From Carya illinoinensis (Eukaryota; Streptophyta; Magnoliopsida; Fagales; Juglandaceae): DNA of 64,000 nt. The notes beneath the pieces were generated by a model. It was not told where the DNA came from. It worked only from the letters and a program-made list of their open reading frames with translations, and searched no databases. Made by a program: the position numbers and the translations under genes. Of the stretch, positions 44,924 to 57,700 are shown in pieces (position 1 is the first letter of the stretch; every line of letters begins with the position of its first letter). The stretch lies in assembly GCF_018687715.1 (NCBI RefSeq), contig NC_056753.1:13761001-13825000 (forward strand), written 5' to 3'.

Positions 44924-45392
44924 ATTTTAGGACTTATCTTGGCAGCCATGTACGCCCTTCAGGAGTTCGAATTGGGAAATCCTTATTAGAGACAAAATTA
45001 TATCCCTTTAAGATAGCTTTCTAATTCATCAAGAATTGTATCAATCCAATATGTGAGTAAAAGGATACAGTCAAAAGACTAAAGTATGCCTAGACTGTCT
45101 CCTACCGAATTTCGGAATTGGACTTCTTGTGGTTTCATTTTGTGATTTTTTTTTCTTTTTCTTTTCTTCCAAATTTCTCTCAAACCCCATGTATGTCCTC
45201 CTTGGAATTTGACTGGGCTTGACTTTCTCTTTTATAAACTCTAAAATTAAACATAAAAGACTGCTTAGGAGTATTCGAATGTAAATAGAAACTCAATTTA
45301 AGAATACACATTAATTCCTATGATTTCTATTCACATTTTAGCATTTTAGTCCAATAATAGGGTATTTAGAGTGCACTTTCGCACACTCATCA
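44924..45392 (-). mobile_element. 5' LTR of the Athila-like element, proximal part
   Basis: It continues from 33604 after the Tekay-like insertion and ends with the LTR start TGATGAGTGTGCG on the minus strand. The GTCTT duplication follows at 45393-45397. Confidence 0.92.
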
Positions 45393-45633
45393 GTCTTCCT
45401 CATCCTCACCATCTCCTTCATCTTCATACTCATGTTCTCTCTTCTAGGTTCACGTCTCCTCCTATTTCTCCCACCATGCAAATTTCTAATTACTTCATCT
45501 TGTTGATCCATCCTATATCCCTCACTTCCCTTAACATCGTGTTTAACCGCTCAAACTATTGTTGCATGGATTGCAACACAAAGAATGAAGTGTCTGCCAC
45601 CCCTTTCTATGTTGAGTCACTATTATGAGACAT
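45393..45633 (-). pseudogene. CRM gag, N-terminal part (G1)
   Basis: On the minus strand ATGTCTCATAATAGTGACTC opens the same gag as at 60546, with a TAG at codon 9 and small indels. Recognisable DNA blocks include GTTGCAATCCATGCAACAAT and GTAATTAGAAATTTGCATGG. It continues at 21961 after the Athila-like insertion. The gene is dead by its own stop codons as well as by the insertion. Confidence 0.82.
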
Positions 45634-46349
45634 CATAATGTATTGCACAAAATGAATGTTAGTGGTAAAAACCTCACACACACCCTTACGTGTTTACGCT
45701 CGAATAATGACACTTCACTCGTATTTCACTCTTAATTGGTTTTTTCTCGATAATGATCTCACACTCTCTTACCTTTACCTTGAGAGTTTTCCCACTCAAG
45801 TTCTTTAAGAACTAATTGAAATCAATCAAGACAATACAACCTTATTTTATCCCAACTAGAAATTAGGTCCAAGAAACAAGAACAATAGAAACACAAAAAG
45901 AATAAAATGACATGAAACTCAAAGAAATGATATGAGGGAAAGAGTAATCACAAGACAAGATGCCAACTATAATGATATGTATTCAACTCATTTGATGATA
46001 AGGCTCAATCCAATTTTTTTTTTCCCTCTATACTCTTTTTTTTTTTTAATTTTCTTTTTCTTTTCTTTTCTTTTCTTTTCTTTTCCTTTCTTTTCTATTC
46101 TTTTCACACCAACTGATTTGATCACAACCAAAAGAATAAGCAATTGATAAAACCCTAGAATAAGTGATATACAACAGCTCCTAGAACAAGAGATTTCAAC
46201 CAACCCAAACACTAGAACAATGAAATTCGGCAATCCTAAGAATAAGGAGTTTCCATGCCTTTTTTTTTTTTAGGAACCCTAGAATAATGAAGTCCTAGAA
46301 TTAAAGATGCAATAAATAAAAGATAGAATCAGACCTGATTGGAAACCTT
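45634..46349 (-). other. 5' untranslated region of CRM element G1
   Basis: The leader between primer site and gag, homologous to 59889-60545 and 47169-47561. T/C-rich runs (46012-46106) account for the open frames. No gene. Confidence 0.7.
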
Positions 46350-46362
46350 GCTCTGAATACCA
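46350..46362 (-). other. CRM primer-binding site (G1)
   Basis: TGGTATTCAGAGC on the minus strand, two bases from the LTR end. It resembles the initiator-tRNA-Met site TGGTATCAGAGC with one extra T. Confidence 0.8.
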
Positions 46363-46364
46363 AA

Positions 46365-46674
46365 TGATGTGAACCCCAATCGACTCGCTTTGAGACCCAA
46401 GAACAATATTGGAAAAAAAAAACCCAAGAAAGCCAAATCAAGTCAATGGATGGAGAACCTAGACCCGTTGAGAACTTGTTTCAAGAACCTAGATTATATT
46501 AAAATCTAGACCCGTTGAAGAACCCATCTCAAGAACACAGATTACAAGGAGGAACGTCATAAAGGTTGTGATTTACCTTTGATAAGTTCAAAGTTTAATC
46601 AAGAACAAGAAGAGTAAACTCAACTCACAATGAAAATTCAATATTGTCTACCCTTCTCAAATGACGCTACAAGT
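46365..46674 (-). mobile_element. 5' LTR of CRM element G1, truncated
   Basis: The 3' 310 bases of the LTR (read from the minus strand ending GGTTCACATCA at 46365). At 46675 a plus-oriented CRM LTR (G3) begins with TGATCAGCCCC, so G3 appears to be inserted here; the rest of this LTR is not in the window. Confidence 0.75.
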
Positions 46675-47561
46675 TGATCAGCCCCAAGGTGGACTAAGAA
46701 GAAGATCTAGTTTTCATCCATGTGATATGCTATGGAAGACACAACTTGGGCCTATTGTTTTTGAAAGTCATGGACTTATTTATTTCATTAAAAGAGCTTA
46801 TTTTGATTAGTCATAGGAATTAATCTTGGGTTTTGGGGGATTGTTTATTTAAACCACTAGCAGCCTCATTTGAGCAGGTTACACAATATTGAATTTTCAT
46901 TGTGAGTTGAGTTATCTCCTCTTGTTCTTGATTGAACTTTTGAACTTATCAAATGTAAATCATAATCTTTGTGGTGTTCATTCTTGTAATCCGGGTTCTT
47001 CAACGGGTCCAGATTTTAATATAATCTAGGTTCTTGAAATGAGTTCTCAACGGGTCTAAATTCTCCATCCATTGACTTGAGTTTGGCTTTCTTGGGTTTG
47101 TTTTTCCAATATTGTTGTTGGGTCTCAAAGCGAGTCGATTGGGATTCGCATCAATTGGTATTCAGGGCAAGGTTTCCAATCAGGTCTGATTCTATCTTTT
47201 ATTTATTGCATCTTTAATTCTAGGGCTTCATTGTTCTAGCGTTCCAAAAAAAAAAAAGTACAGAAATTCCTTATTCTTAGGGCTGCCAAAATTCATTGTT
47301 CTAGTGTTTCTGTTGGTAGAAATCTCTTGTTCTAGGAGCTGCCGTATATAACTTATTCTAGGGTTTTATCAATTGCTCATTCTTTTTGTTGTGATAAAAT
47401 CAGTTGGTGAGAAGAGAAAAGAAAAGAAAGGAAAGGAAAAGAAAAGAAAAGAAAAGAAAAGAAAGAAACTGAGAAAAAGGAAAAGAAAAAAATTCGAAAA
47501 ACAAACAAATCGAAAAAAAAAAAAAGTAAAGGATTTTTGGTATAGTTGTTTGAAATACTTT
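46675..47561 (+). mobile_element. CRM element G3: deleted 5' LTR, primer site, leader
   Basis: The LTR runs 46675-47153 (479 bp against about 780 in full copies); parts of the tail-coding segment and middle are deleted. TGGTATTCAGGGC (47156-47168) is the primer-binding site. The leader (47169-47561) matches 59889 onward until cut by G4 at 47562. No gag is left. The A/G-rich run 47410-47525 produces spurious frames. Confidence 0.7.
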
Positions 47562-48157
47562 TGATGTGAACCCCAATCGACTCACTTTGAGACCCAACAA
47601 CAACATTGGAAAACAAACCCAAGAAAGCCAAAATTAAGTCTATGGATGGAGAATCTAGACCCGTTGAGAACTCGTTTCAAGAGCCTAGATTATATTAAAA
47701 TCTAAACCCGTTGAAGAACCCGTCTCAAGAATCTGAATTACAAAGGAGGAACGCTACAAAGGTTGTGATATATATCTTTGATAAGTTCAAACGTTCAATC
47801 AAGAACAAGAGGAGATAAACTCAACTTACAATGAATAAAATTCAACAATTTCAATAATGTGTAATCTTCTCAAATGAGGCTACAAGTGCTTTAAATAAAC
47901 AATCATTAAAAGCCCTAGTGAATAGTGCGGAGGTCCTGTAGCGTGAACAGTGCCGAGCTACAATACTTCTAACACCCTAGTTCAAATCAAATAATAACTT
48001 TCGAAATAAGCCATTGGCCAAAATGCAAGGCCTTCCCAAAAACCCTAGTTCATTAGAAATAAAATGTGTGGGCTGGACATCCCCCAGGCCCAATTATTTT
48101 GCATTAATTCCTATGACTAATAATAAGCCCTTTTAATGAAATAAATAAGTCTATGAC
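47562..48157 (-). mobile_element. CRM LTR fragment G4
   Basis: On the minus strand it ends GGTTCACATCA at 47562 and lacks its first ~200 bases, being cut by the Athila-family LTR at 48158. It abuts the G3 leader. Same family as 16448-21023. Confidence 0.75.
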
Positions 48158-49524
48158 TGATGAGTGTGCGAAAGTGCACTCTATATACCCTATTATTGGA
48201 CTAAAATACTAAAATGTGAATAGAAATCATAGGAATTAATGTGTATTCTTAAATTGAATTTCTATTTACGTTGGGATACTCCTAAGCAGTTTTTTTATGT
48301 CTAATTTCAGAGTTTATAAAAGAGCAAGTCAAGCCCAGTCAAATTCAAATGAGGACATTCATGGGGTTTGAGGGCAATTTGGAAGAAAAGAAAAAGAAAA
48401 AAAATCACAAAATGAGACCACAAGAAGTCCAAGTCCGAAATTCGCTAGGAGACAGTCTAGACATACTTTAGTCTTTTGACTGTATCTTTTTCCTCACATA
48501 TCGGATTGATGCGATTCTTAATGCATTAAAAAGCCATCTTAAAGGGATATAACTTTATCTCTAATAAGGATTTCCAAATTTGAACTCCTGAAGGGTGTAC
48601 GTGGCTGCCAAGATAAGTCTTAAAATTTAGGCGATTTTTTTATGCGGAAATCAAGAGGACATTAGAGTTTCTTTCTTACCCTATATAAGTATATCATTAG
48701 CACGAAATGGAGAAAGAGGAGAGGCACAAGAGGCAGATCTGAAGAGAGGAGAAAATCACTTCCATGGCCACCGTTTGCTTCAGTTTTCTCTGGAGATTTT
48801 TGTTGTCCAGTATATTTATGGGTACCTAAATTCTCAAGTAGGGTTAGGGATGAACTTGCACATTAGATGGTATTTCTAATTTATTTTTAATTTATGTATT
48901 TAATTTTCAATTGCTAAAACTCTTTTTTTTTTTATCATTCTCAATTCATTGTTGATGTTTTCTTCCTCGAATAATCATATAATTTATTCTGTTTATGATT
49001 TCAGTCATGCTTTTTCTATTGAATGGATTAGTTATTTGATTATGTTTGGATCAATTATTTATCTATATTGAGTTAGTTTTTTGCTGCAATATCGCTCCCT
49101 GAGTATATTGTCGTCATTAGATTTTATCAATAGGGGTAGTAATTTATGTTTTGTAAAAGTGGTGAATGTTTTTTCAAAGGGTTACATTTGATTTAAGTCT
49201 GTTTATAAATCTATACCTTCCGATTGGAAATTTTGGGAATTGAGTTCCTAATTGAGTTATCCAATGAATTAAGAATAATTAAAATACCGGATTAGTGCAA
49301 GGGATTCCCGACGCTCTACTGTTTGTCAAATTTGAGTACTTTTTCCGTTAATCACTTTGCTTCACTTTAATTTACATTTAAAATTAATCTTTGTTCTCCA
49401 TTACTTATTTAATATTTTTCTTTAGTTTTTTTGTTCCTCTTGCTATTCTTTTAATTTGTCTCCTTATGGAATCGACACCCCAAAGTTGTGCTACAACTAC
49501 CGCGTTATTCTTTGGGCGTAATCA
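48158..49524 (+). mobile_element. Athila-family LTR (copy D) with mismatched flanks
   Basis: A full LTR, TGATGAGTGTGCG to GGCGTAATCA (1367 bp). The left 5 bp are ATGAC (CRM LTR sequence) and the right 5 bp are GCCAC (tandem-array sequence), so there is no target duplication, unlike copies E and F. It marks the boundary between the CRM nest and the tandem array. Confidence 0.9.
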
Positions 49525-51451
49525 GCCACTCTATTGATATGTGTTGGATCAAGGTTAAACGTCTACCCTGGTCTGGAATGATGAAAAACAATAAGAAAAT
49601 TAAAAAGAAATTTCAGATAAAAAATGTTAGATATAATTAAAAGGGAAATTAAGCTTAAAACATGGTTTAGATGTTACTAATCATCTACAAGTATATTAAT
49701 GCCCTGAACTCAAGTTAGAGGCTCAAATATTGTCAAATGGGAGCCTTAGGGGTTTGTGGCACTTGTTGGATTTGAGGAAAACCAATGGTATGGTGTATGT
49801 GGGCTTCAATTAAAAGCATTCCATAAACGCCCAGGTGTATGTGTGATTTTATCAAGTGCCACGAATTCTAATACGTTAATGAAAATTTGAAAACTTAATT
49901 TCAGGTCATACATGTTCATACCAATAGTTAAGCATGACTTTTAATCACCATTAAACAAGGCTTACGACCTTAACACTTAAACCTAAGCATGCATGATGTT
50001 TCTAGCTTTATCCACTAAGAGATGTTGCAAAAACTTAATCAAATCATACATTTTCATTCTTATCTAATCATAGGGAGTTGCTAAATGCACATTATTCAAG
50101 CCTGTGTAAATTAATAAAAAGTTCCATGAGTAAAGCACAAACTAGTCAAAACCGCGCATGCTTTAGATGATCAACAAAAGAAAGAATTAGAGCCTATTAT
50201 GGCTTGCGTCAAAATTTTACATTAAACAATCAAAACTCATATTCTAAGACATTTTTGAGTCATACTTGTACCAAGACATGCCATAACTAGAAATTCAACC
50301 CAAAATATTCAAATGCAAACAATATCTCTCAATTAACCCAATTTTGAATTTTGCTTGCCGACCTCATTTAAACTCAATCAAAATTCATTCCTATAGCATA
50401 ATTTAAAACCTAACATACTATGCTAATACCAAACAAAGAGTCGGGCAGGGTTACGTACAAAATTCGTGGCCCCAAGAACTCTCCCAAACACACTCACACA
50501 ACTCACTCGGTTTCACTCTTTTCAACACGAAGAGGTGAAAAGCTCTCGAGGACTCAAGAGAAGCCTGGGAGGCGAGGTGTGGAGGAATAAGGGAGTGAAG
50601 GGTCGGTATTTATAGGGTTCAAGAGGGGGGGGAGCGAGACGTTGTCCTTGGCTGAAGGAGGGCTTGGTGATTGGTTGGGGGAGTAGAGGAGTCTGGTGGT
50701 GAGATTTCCAACTCGAGTCATCACTTGTGCAGATGAATGGTGACCTAACCCCCACGATTTCTTCATTTCAGGTGTTGCAAGGTGCTATATTGGTGTGGGA
50801 GCTGACATGGTGTGAAAATAAAACAGAGAAACAAGGCATGAGGTCATGCCTTGATGCCGCACGTAGTAGGTTGAAAATCTGGATAAATGTTCATCTCTTG
50901 GTTGCATCACTTTTGTTTTATCTTCACGGCTCATTCGTGCACATATCATCATCACACTCCTTCAAGGCTTTTTCAGGCAGAAGATGCCGAGGGATTGGCT
51001 GTCAAGTGCTCAACTCTTAGCAGCTCAAGGAAGAGGGTGAAGTGAGGTTGCCGGGTGATGTGTAGTGCAAAAGCCAATCGGTTTAGCTCTATTTTGAGGT
51101 TTGACTTGGGTCAAAATTCCCATGATGACTTGAAGGACTCTTGGGGATTGGAGGAAGGGGTAGAAGGGGTGGTGGTGTGTGGGAATGACGCAATTAAGAA
51201 CAGGAATAAAAAATAAAAATACAATGCCACTCGGTTGCTTCAACTAAGATTCAAATGGAATTGGTTGGGGCTATGGTTCGGTTACTCGGGGGGATTTCTC
51301 ACAAGGTTTTTCACAGGTCCATTAGAGATGAGAGGATGTGTGGTTGGAGAAAATACGATGGAAATGGCGTTGGCTAGGGAGTTGTTTTGGTTGAATGCAC
51401 AAGAAGGTGCACATGTGCCAATTGGTGGTGATTGTGCATTGACATGTGTTT
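49525..51451. repeat. Array monomer 1
   Basis: A complete unit of 1927 bp. On the minus strand CTATAAATACC (50605-50615) is a TATA-like box after a C-run and CTTGAACC. The plus strand carries an open frame of 110 codons at 51235-51567 that is also found in monomers 2 and 3. Poly(G) GGGGGGGG is near 50625-50633. Confidence 0.85.
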
Positions 51452-54400
51452 GCCACTCTATTGATATTTGCTGGATTAAGGTTAAACTTCTACCCTGGTC
51501 TGGAATGATGAAAAACAATAAGAAAATTAAAAAGAAAGTTCAGATAAAAAATGTTAGATATAATTAAAAGGGAAATTAAGCTCAAAACATGGTTTAGATG
51601 TTACTAATCATCTGCAAGAATATTGATGCCCTGAACTCAAGTTAGAAGCTCAAATATTGTCAAATGGGAACCTTAGGGGTTTGTGGCACTTGTTGGACTT
51701 GAGGAAAACCAATAGTATGGTGTATATGTGGGCTTCAATTAAAAGCATTCCATAAATGCCCAGGTGTATGTGTGATTTTATCAAGTGCCACGAATTCTAA
51801 TACGTTAATGACAATTTGAAAACTTAATTTCAGGTCATACATGTTCATACCAACAGTTAAGCATGACTTAAGACCTTAAGCACCATTAAACAAGGCTTAC
51901 GACCTTAACAACCTAAGCATGCATGATGTTTCTAGCTTTATCCACTAAGAGATGTTCCAAAAACTTAATCAAATCATACATTTTCATTCTTATCCAATCA
52001 CAGGGCGTTTCTAAATGCACATTATTCAAGCCTATGTAAATTAATAAAAGTTCCATAAGTAAAGCACAAACTAGTCAAAACCGCGCATGCTTTAGATGAT
52101 CAACAAAAGAAAGAACTAGGGGCTATTATGGCTTGCGTCAAACTTTTACATTAAACAATCAAAACTCACATTCTATGACATTTTTGAGTCATACTTGTAC
52201 CAAGACATGCCATAACTAGAAATTCAACCCAAAATATTCAAATGCAAACAATATCTCTCAATTAACCCGATTTTGAATTTTGCTTGCCGACCTCATTTAA
52301 ACTCAATCAAAATTCATTCCTATAGCATAATTTAAAACCTAACATTATGCTAATACTACACAAAGATTCTGGTAGGGTTACTTACAAAATTCGTGGCCCC
52401 AAGAACTCTCTCAAACACACTCACATAACTCACTCAGTTTCACTCTTTTGCACACGAAGTGGTGAAAAGCTCTCGAGGACTCAAGGGAAGCCTTGGAGGC
52501 GAGGTGTGGAGGAATAAGGGAGTGAAGTGGCGGTATTTATAGGGTTCAAGAGGGGGGGGGGGGGAGCGAGACGTTGTCCTTGGCTGAAGGAGGGCTTGGT
52601 GATTGGTTGGGGGAGTAGAGGAGTCTGATGGTGAGATTTCCAACTCGAGTCATCACTTGTGCAGATGAATGGTGCCCTAACACCCCACGATTTCTTCATT
52701 TCAGGTGTTTCAAGGTGCTATATTGGTGTGGGAGCTAACATGGTGTAAAAATAAAACGGAGAAACAAGGCACGAGGTCGTGCCTTGATGCCGCACGTAGT
52801 AGGCTGAAAATCTGGACAAATGTTCATCTCTTGGTTGCATCACTTTTGTTTTATCTTCACGGCTGATTCGGGCACGTATCATCATCACACTCCTTGAAGG
52901 CTTTCTCAATCGGAAGATGCCGAGGGATTGGCTGTCAAGTGCTCAACTCTATGCAGCTCAAGGAAGAGGGTGAAGTGAGGTTGCCGGGTGATGTCTATAG
53001 TGCAAAAGCCAATCTGTTTAGCTCTATTTTGAGGGTTGTGATGAGTGTGTGAAAGTGCACTCTAAATACCCTATTATTAGACTAAAATTCTAAAATGTGA
53101 ATAGAAACCATAGGAATTAATGTGTATTCTTTAATTGAATTTCTATTTACGTTGGGATACTCCTAAGCAGTTTTTTTATGTTTAATTTCAGAGTTTATAA
53201 AAGAGCAAGTCAAGCCCAGTCAAATTCAAATGAGGACATTCATGGGGTTTGAGAGCAATTTGGAAGAAAAGAAAAAGAAAAAAAATCACAAAATGAAACC
53301 ACAAGAAGTCCAAGTCCGAAATTCGCTAGGAGACAGTCTGGACATCCTTTAGTCTTTTGACTGTATCTTTTTACTCACATATCGGATTGATGCAATGCTT
53401 GATGCATTGGAAAGCTATCTTAAAGGGTTATAACTTTGTCTTCAATAAGGATTTCCTAATTCGAGATCCTGAAGGCCGTACATGACTGCCAAGATAAGTC
53501 CTAAAATTTAGGCGATTTTTTTATGCGGAAATTAAGAGGACATCAGGGTTTCTTTCCTACCCTATATAAGTATATCATTAGTAAGAAATGGGGAGAGGAA
53601 GAGGCACAAGAGGCAGATCTGAAGAGAGGAGAAAATCACTTCCATAGCCACCGTTCGCTTCAGTTTTCTCTGGAGATTTTTGTCGTCCATTATATTTATG
53701 GGTAACTAAATTCTCAAGTAGGGTTAGGGATGAACTTGCACATTAGATGGTACTTCTAATTTATTTTTATTTCATGTATTTGATCTTCAATTGCTAAAAC
53801 TCTTTTGTTTTATCATTCTCAATTCATCGTTGATGTTTTCTTCTCCGAATAATCATAGAATTTATTCTGTTTATGGATTCTGTCATGCTTTTTCTATTGA
53901 ATGGATTAGTTCTTTGATTATGTTTGGATCAATTATTTATCTATATTGAGTTAATTTTTTGCTGCAATATCGTTCCCTGAGTATAGTGTCGTCATTGGAT
54001 TTTATCAATAGGGGTAGTAACTTACGTTTTGTAAAAGTGGTGAATGTTTTTTCAAAGGGTTACAGTTGATTTAAGTCTGGTTTATAAATCTATACCTTCC
54101 AATTGGGAATTTCGGGAATTGAGTTCCTAATTGAGTTATCCAATGAATTAAGAATAATTAAAATACCAGATTTGTGCAAGGGATTCCCGACGCTCTACTG
54201 TTTGTTAAATTTGAGTAATTTTTCTGTTAATCACTTTGCTTAACTTTAATTTACATTTAAAATTAATCTTTGTTCTCTATTACTTATTTAATATTTTTCT
54301 TTAGTTTCTTTGTTTCTCTTGCTATTCGTTTAATTTGTCTCTCTGTGGAATCGACACCCCAAAGCTGTGCTACAACTACCGCGTTATTCTTTGGGCGTAA

Positions 54401-54755
54401 TCAGGTTGACTTGGGTCAAAATTCCCATGATGACTCGAAGGACTCTTGGGGAATGGAGGAAGGGTGTAAAGGGTGGTGGCGTGTGGGAATGGCGCAATTA
54501 AGAGCAAAAATAAAAAATAAAAATACAATGCCACTCGGTTGCTTCAACTAACTTTCAAATGGAATTGGTTGGGGCTACGGTTCGGTTACTTGGGGGGATT
54601 TCTCACAAGGTTTTTGACTGGTCCATTGGAGATGAGAGGATGTGTGGTTGGAGAAAATACGAAGGAAATTGCGTGGGCTAGGGAGTTGTTTTGGTTGAAT
54701 GCACATGAAGGTGCACATGTGCCGATTGGTGGTGATTGTGCATTGACATGTCTTT
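51452..54755. repeat. Array monomer 2, split by solo LTR E
   Basis: Net ~1934 bp around the insertion at 53039-54403. It has a G-run of about 13 (52552-52564) where other units have shorter ones, and a small local duplication (ACTTAAGACCTTAAGCACC) near 51865-51885. The minus-strand TATA-like box is at 52532-52542. The 110-codon frame is at 54539-54871. Confidence 0.85.
53039..54403 (+). mobile_element. Solo Athila-family LTR (copy E)
   Basis: 1365 bp with perfect target duplication GGTTG (53034-53038 and 54404-54408). The uninterrupted sequence around it (TATTTTGAGGGTTGACTCGG) is present in monomer 3 near 57734-57753, which provides an empty site. Confidence 0.95.
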
Positions 54756-57700
54756 GCTACTCTATTGATATGTGTTGGATCAAGGTTAAACTTCTACCCT
54801 GGTCTGGAATGATGAAAAACAATAAGAAAATTAAAAAGAAAGTTCAGATAAAATTTTTTAGATATAATTAAAAGGGAAATTAAGGTCAAAACATAGTTTA
54901 GATGTTACTAATCATCTGCAAGCATATTAATGCCCTGAACTCAAGTTAGAAGCTCAAATAATGTCAAATGGGAGCCTTAGGGGTTTGTGGCACTTGTTGG
55001 ACTTGAGGAAAACCAATGGTATGGTATATGTGGGCTTCAATTAAAAGCATTCCATAAACGCCCAAGTGTGATTTCAACTAATTAACCGCTATGGATGTTT
55101 GTAGACCTCATTTTATCAAGTGCCACGAATTCTAATACGTTAATGACAATTTGAAAACTTAATTTCTGGTCATACATGTTCATACCAACAGTTAAGCATG
55201 ACTTAAGACCTTAATCACCATTAAACAAGGCCTACGACCTTAACACTTAAACCTAAGCATGCATGATGTTTCTAGCTTTATCCACTAAGAGATTGATGAG
55301 TGTGCGAAAGTGCACTCTAAATACCCTATTATTGGATTAAAATGCTAAAATGTGAATAGAAATCATAGGAATTAATGTGTATTCTTAAATTGAATTTCTA
55401 TTTACGTTCGGATACTCCTAAGCAGTTTTTTTATGTTTAATTTCAGAGTTTATAAAAGAGCAAGTCAAGCCCAGTCAAATTCAAAGGAGGACATTCATGG
55501 GGTTTGAGAGCAATTTGGAAGAAAAGAAAAAGAAAAAAAATCACAAAATGAAACCATAAGAAGTCCAAGTCTGAAATTCGCTAGGAGACTGTCTGGACAT
55601 ACTTTAGTCTTTTAACTGTATCTTTTTACTCACATATCAGAGTGATGCGATTCTTGATGCATTAGAAATCTATCTTAAAGGGCTACTATAACTTTGTCTC
55701 TAATAAGGATTTCTAAATTCGAACTCCTGAAAGCTGTACATGGTTACTAAGATAAGTCCTAAAATTTAGGCGATTTGCTTATGTGGAAATTAAGAGGACA
55801 TTTGGGTTTCTTTCCTACCCTATATAAACATTTCATTAGCACGAAATAGAGGGGGAGGAGAGGCACAAGAGGTAGATCTAAAGAGAGGAGAAAATCACTT
55901 CCATGGCCATCGTTCGCTTCAGTTTTCTCTGGAGATTTTTGTTGTCCAGTATATTTATGGGTAACTAAATTCTCAAGTAGGGTTAGGGATGAACTTGCAC
56001 ATTAGATGGTATTTCTAGTTTATTTTTAATTCATGTATTTGATCTTCAATTGCTAAAACTCTTTTGTTTTATCATTCTCAATTCATCGTTGATGTTTTCT
56101 TCTCCGAATAATCATAGAATTTATTCTGTTTATGGATTCAGTCATGCTTTTTCTATTGAATGGATTTGTTCTTTGATTATGTTTGGATCAATTATTTATC
56201 TATATTGATTTAGTTGTTTGCTACAATATCGCTCCCTGAGGATATTGTTGTCATTGGATTTTCTCAATAGGGGTAGTAATTTACATTTTTTTAAAAAGTG
56301 GTGAATGTTTTTTCAAATGGTTAAATTTGATTTAATTTTGGTTTATAAATCTATACCTTCCGATTGAGAATTTAGGGAATTGAGTTCCTAATTAAGTTAT
56401 CCAATGAATTAAGAATAATTAAAATACCAGATTTGTGCAAGGGATTCTCGATGCTCTACTGTACGTCAAATTTGAGTTCTTTTTCCGTTAATCACTTTGC
56501 TTCACTTTAATTTACATTTAAAATTAATCTTTGCTCTCCATTACTTATTTAATATTTTTATTTAGTTTCTTTGTTCCTCTTGCTATTCTTTTAATTTGTC
56601 TCCCTGTGGAATCGACACCCCAAAACTGTGCTACAACTACCACGTTATTCTTTAGGTGTAATCAGAGATGTTCCGAAAACTTAATCAAATCATACATTTT
56701 CATTCTAATCCAATGACAAGGCATTGCTAAATGCACATTATTCAAGCCTAGGTAAATTAATTAAAAGTTCCATAATAAAGCACAAACTAGTCAAAACCGC
56801 GCATGCTTTAGATGATCAACAAAAGAAAGAATTAGAGCCTATTACGGGTTGCGTCAAACTTTTAAATTAAACAATCAAAACTCACATTCTAAGACATTTT
56901 TGAGTCATAGTTGTACCAAGACATGCCATAACTAGAAATTCAACCCAAAATATTCAAATGCAAACAATATCTCTCAATTAACCCGATTTTGAATTTCGCA
57001 TGCCGACCTCATTTAAACTCAATCAAAATCCATTCCTATAGCATAATTTAAAACCTAACATACTATGCTAATACTAAACAAAGATTCACGCAGGGTTACT
57101 TACAAAATTCGTGGGCCCAAGAACTCTCCCAAACACACTCACACAACTCACTCTGTTTCACTCTTTTGCACACGAAGAGGTGAAAAGCTCTCGAGGACTC
57201 AAGAGAAGCCTTGGAGGCGAGGTGTGGAGGAATAAGGGAGTGAAGGGGCAGAATTTAAAGAGGGGGGGAGGGGGGGAGGGAGACGTTCTCCTTGGCTGAA
57301 GGAGGGCTTGGTGATTGGTTGGGGGAGTAGAGGAGTCTGGTGGTGAGATTTCCAACTCGAGTCATCACTTGTGCAGATGAATGGTGCCCTAACCCCCCAC
57401 GATTTCTTCATTTCAGGTGTTGCAAGATGCTATATTGGTGTGGGAGCTGACATGGTGTGAAAATAAAACAGAGAAACAAGGCATGAGGTCATGCCTTGAT
57501 GCCTCACGTTGTAGGCTGAAAATCCGGATAGATGTTCATCTCTTGGTTGCATCACTTTTGTTTTATCTTCACGGCTCATTCGTGCACGTATCATCATCAC
57601 ACTCCTTGAAGGCTTTTTCAGGCAGAAGATGCCAAGGGATTGGCTGTCAAGTGCTCAACTCTGAGCAGCTCAAGGAAGAGGGTGAAGTGAGGTTGCCGGG

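Larger units (their letters stand above)
21967..45392 (-). mobile_element. Athila-like LTR retrotransposon, multiply interrupted
   Basis: Both ends are LTRs of the same family with a perfect target duplication GTCTT (21962-21966 and 45393-45397). Order on the minus strand: 5' LTR (45392-44924 and 33604-32705), primer-binding site (32699-32682), gag, protease, reverse transcriptase, RNase H, integrase, 3' LTR (23325-21967). It is interrupted by a deleted Athila/Tat element (28794-32110) in gag and a Tekay-like element (33605-44918) in the 5' LTR. The Athila assignment rests on protease and reverse transcriptase motifs (LLDLGASMNLMPYSIYLQLG, RKDHFPLPFIDQ). All enzymes carry damage, so it is defective. 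By eye the two LTRs differ at about 17 sites in their first ~235 bases. Confidence 0.9.

Noticed and set aside
50522..50766. Pro/Ser-rich minus-strand frames in each array monomer (also 52440-52699 and 57158-57411)
   Set aside because: They run across the TATA-like box and a poly(C) run whose length differs in every copy, so the frame is not conserved.
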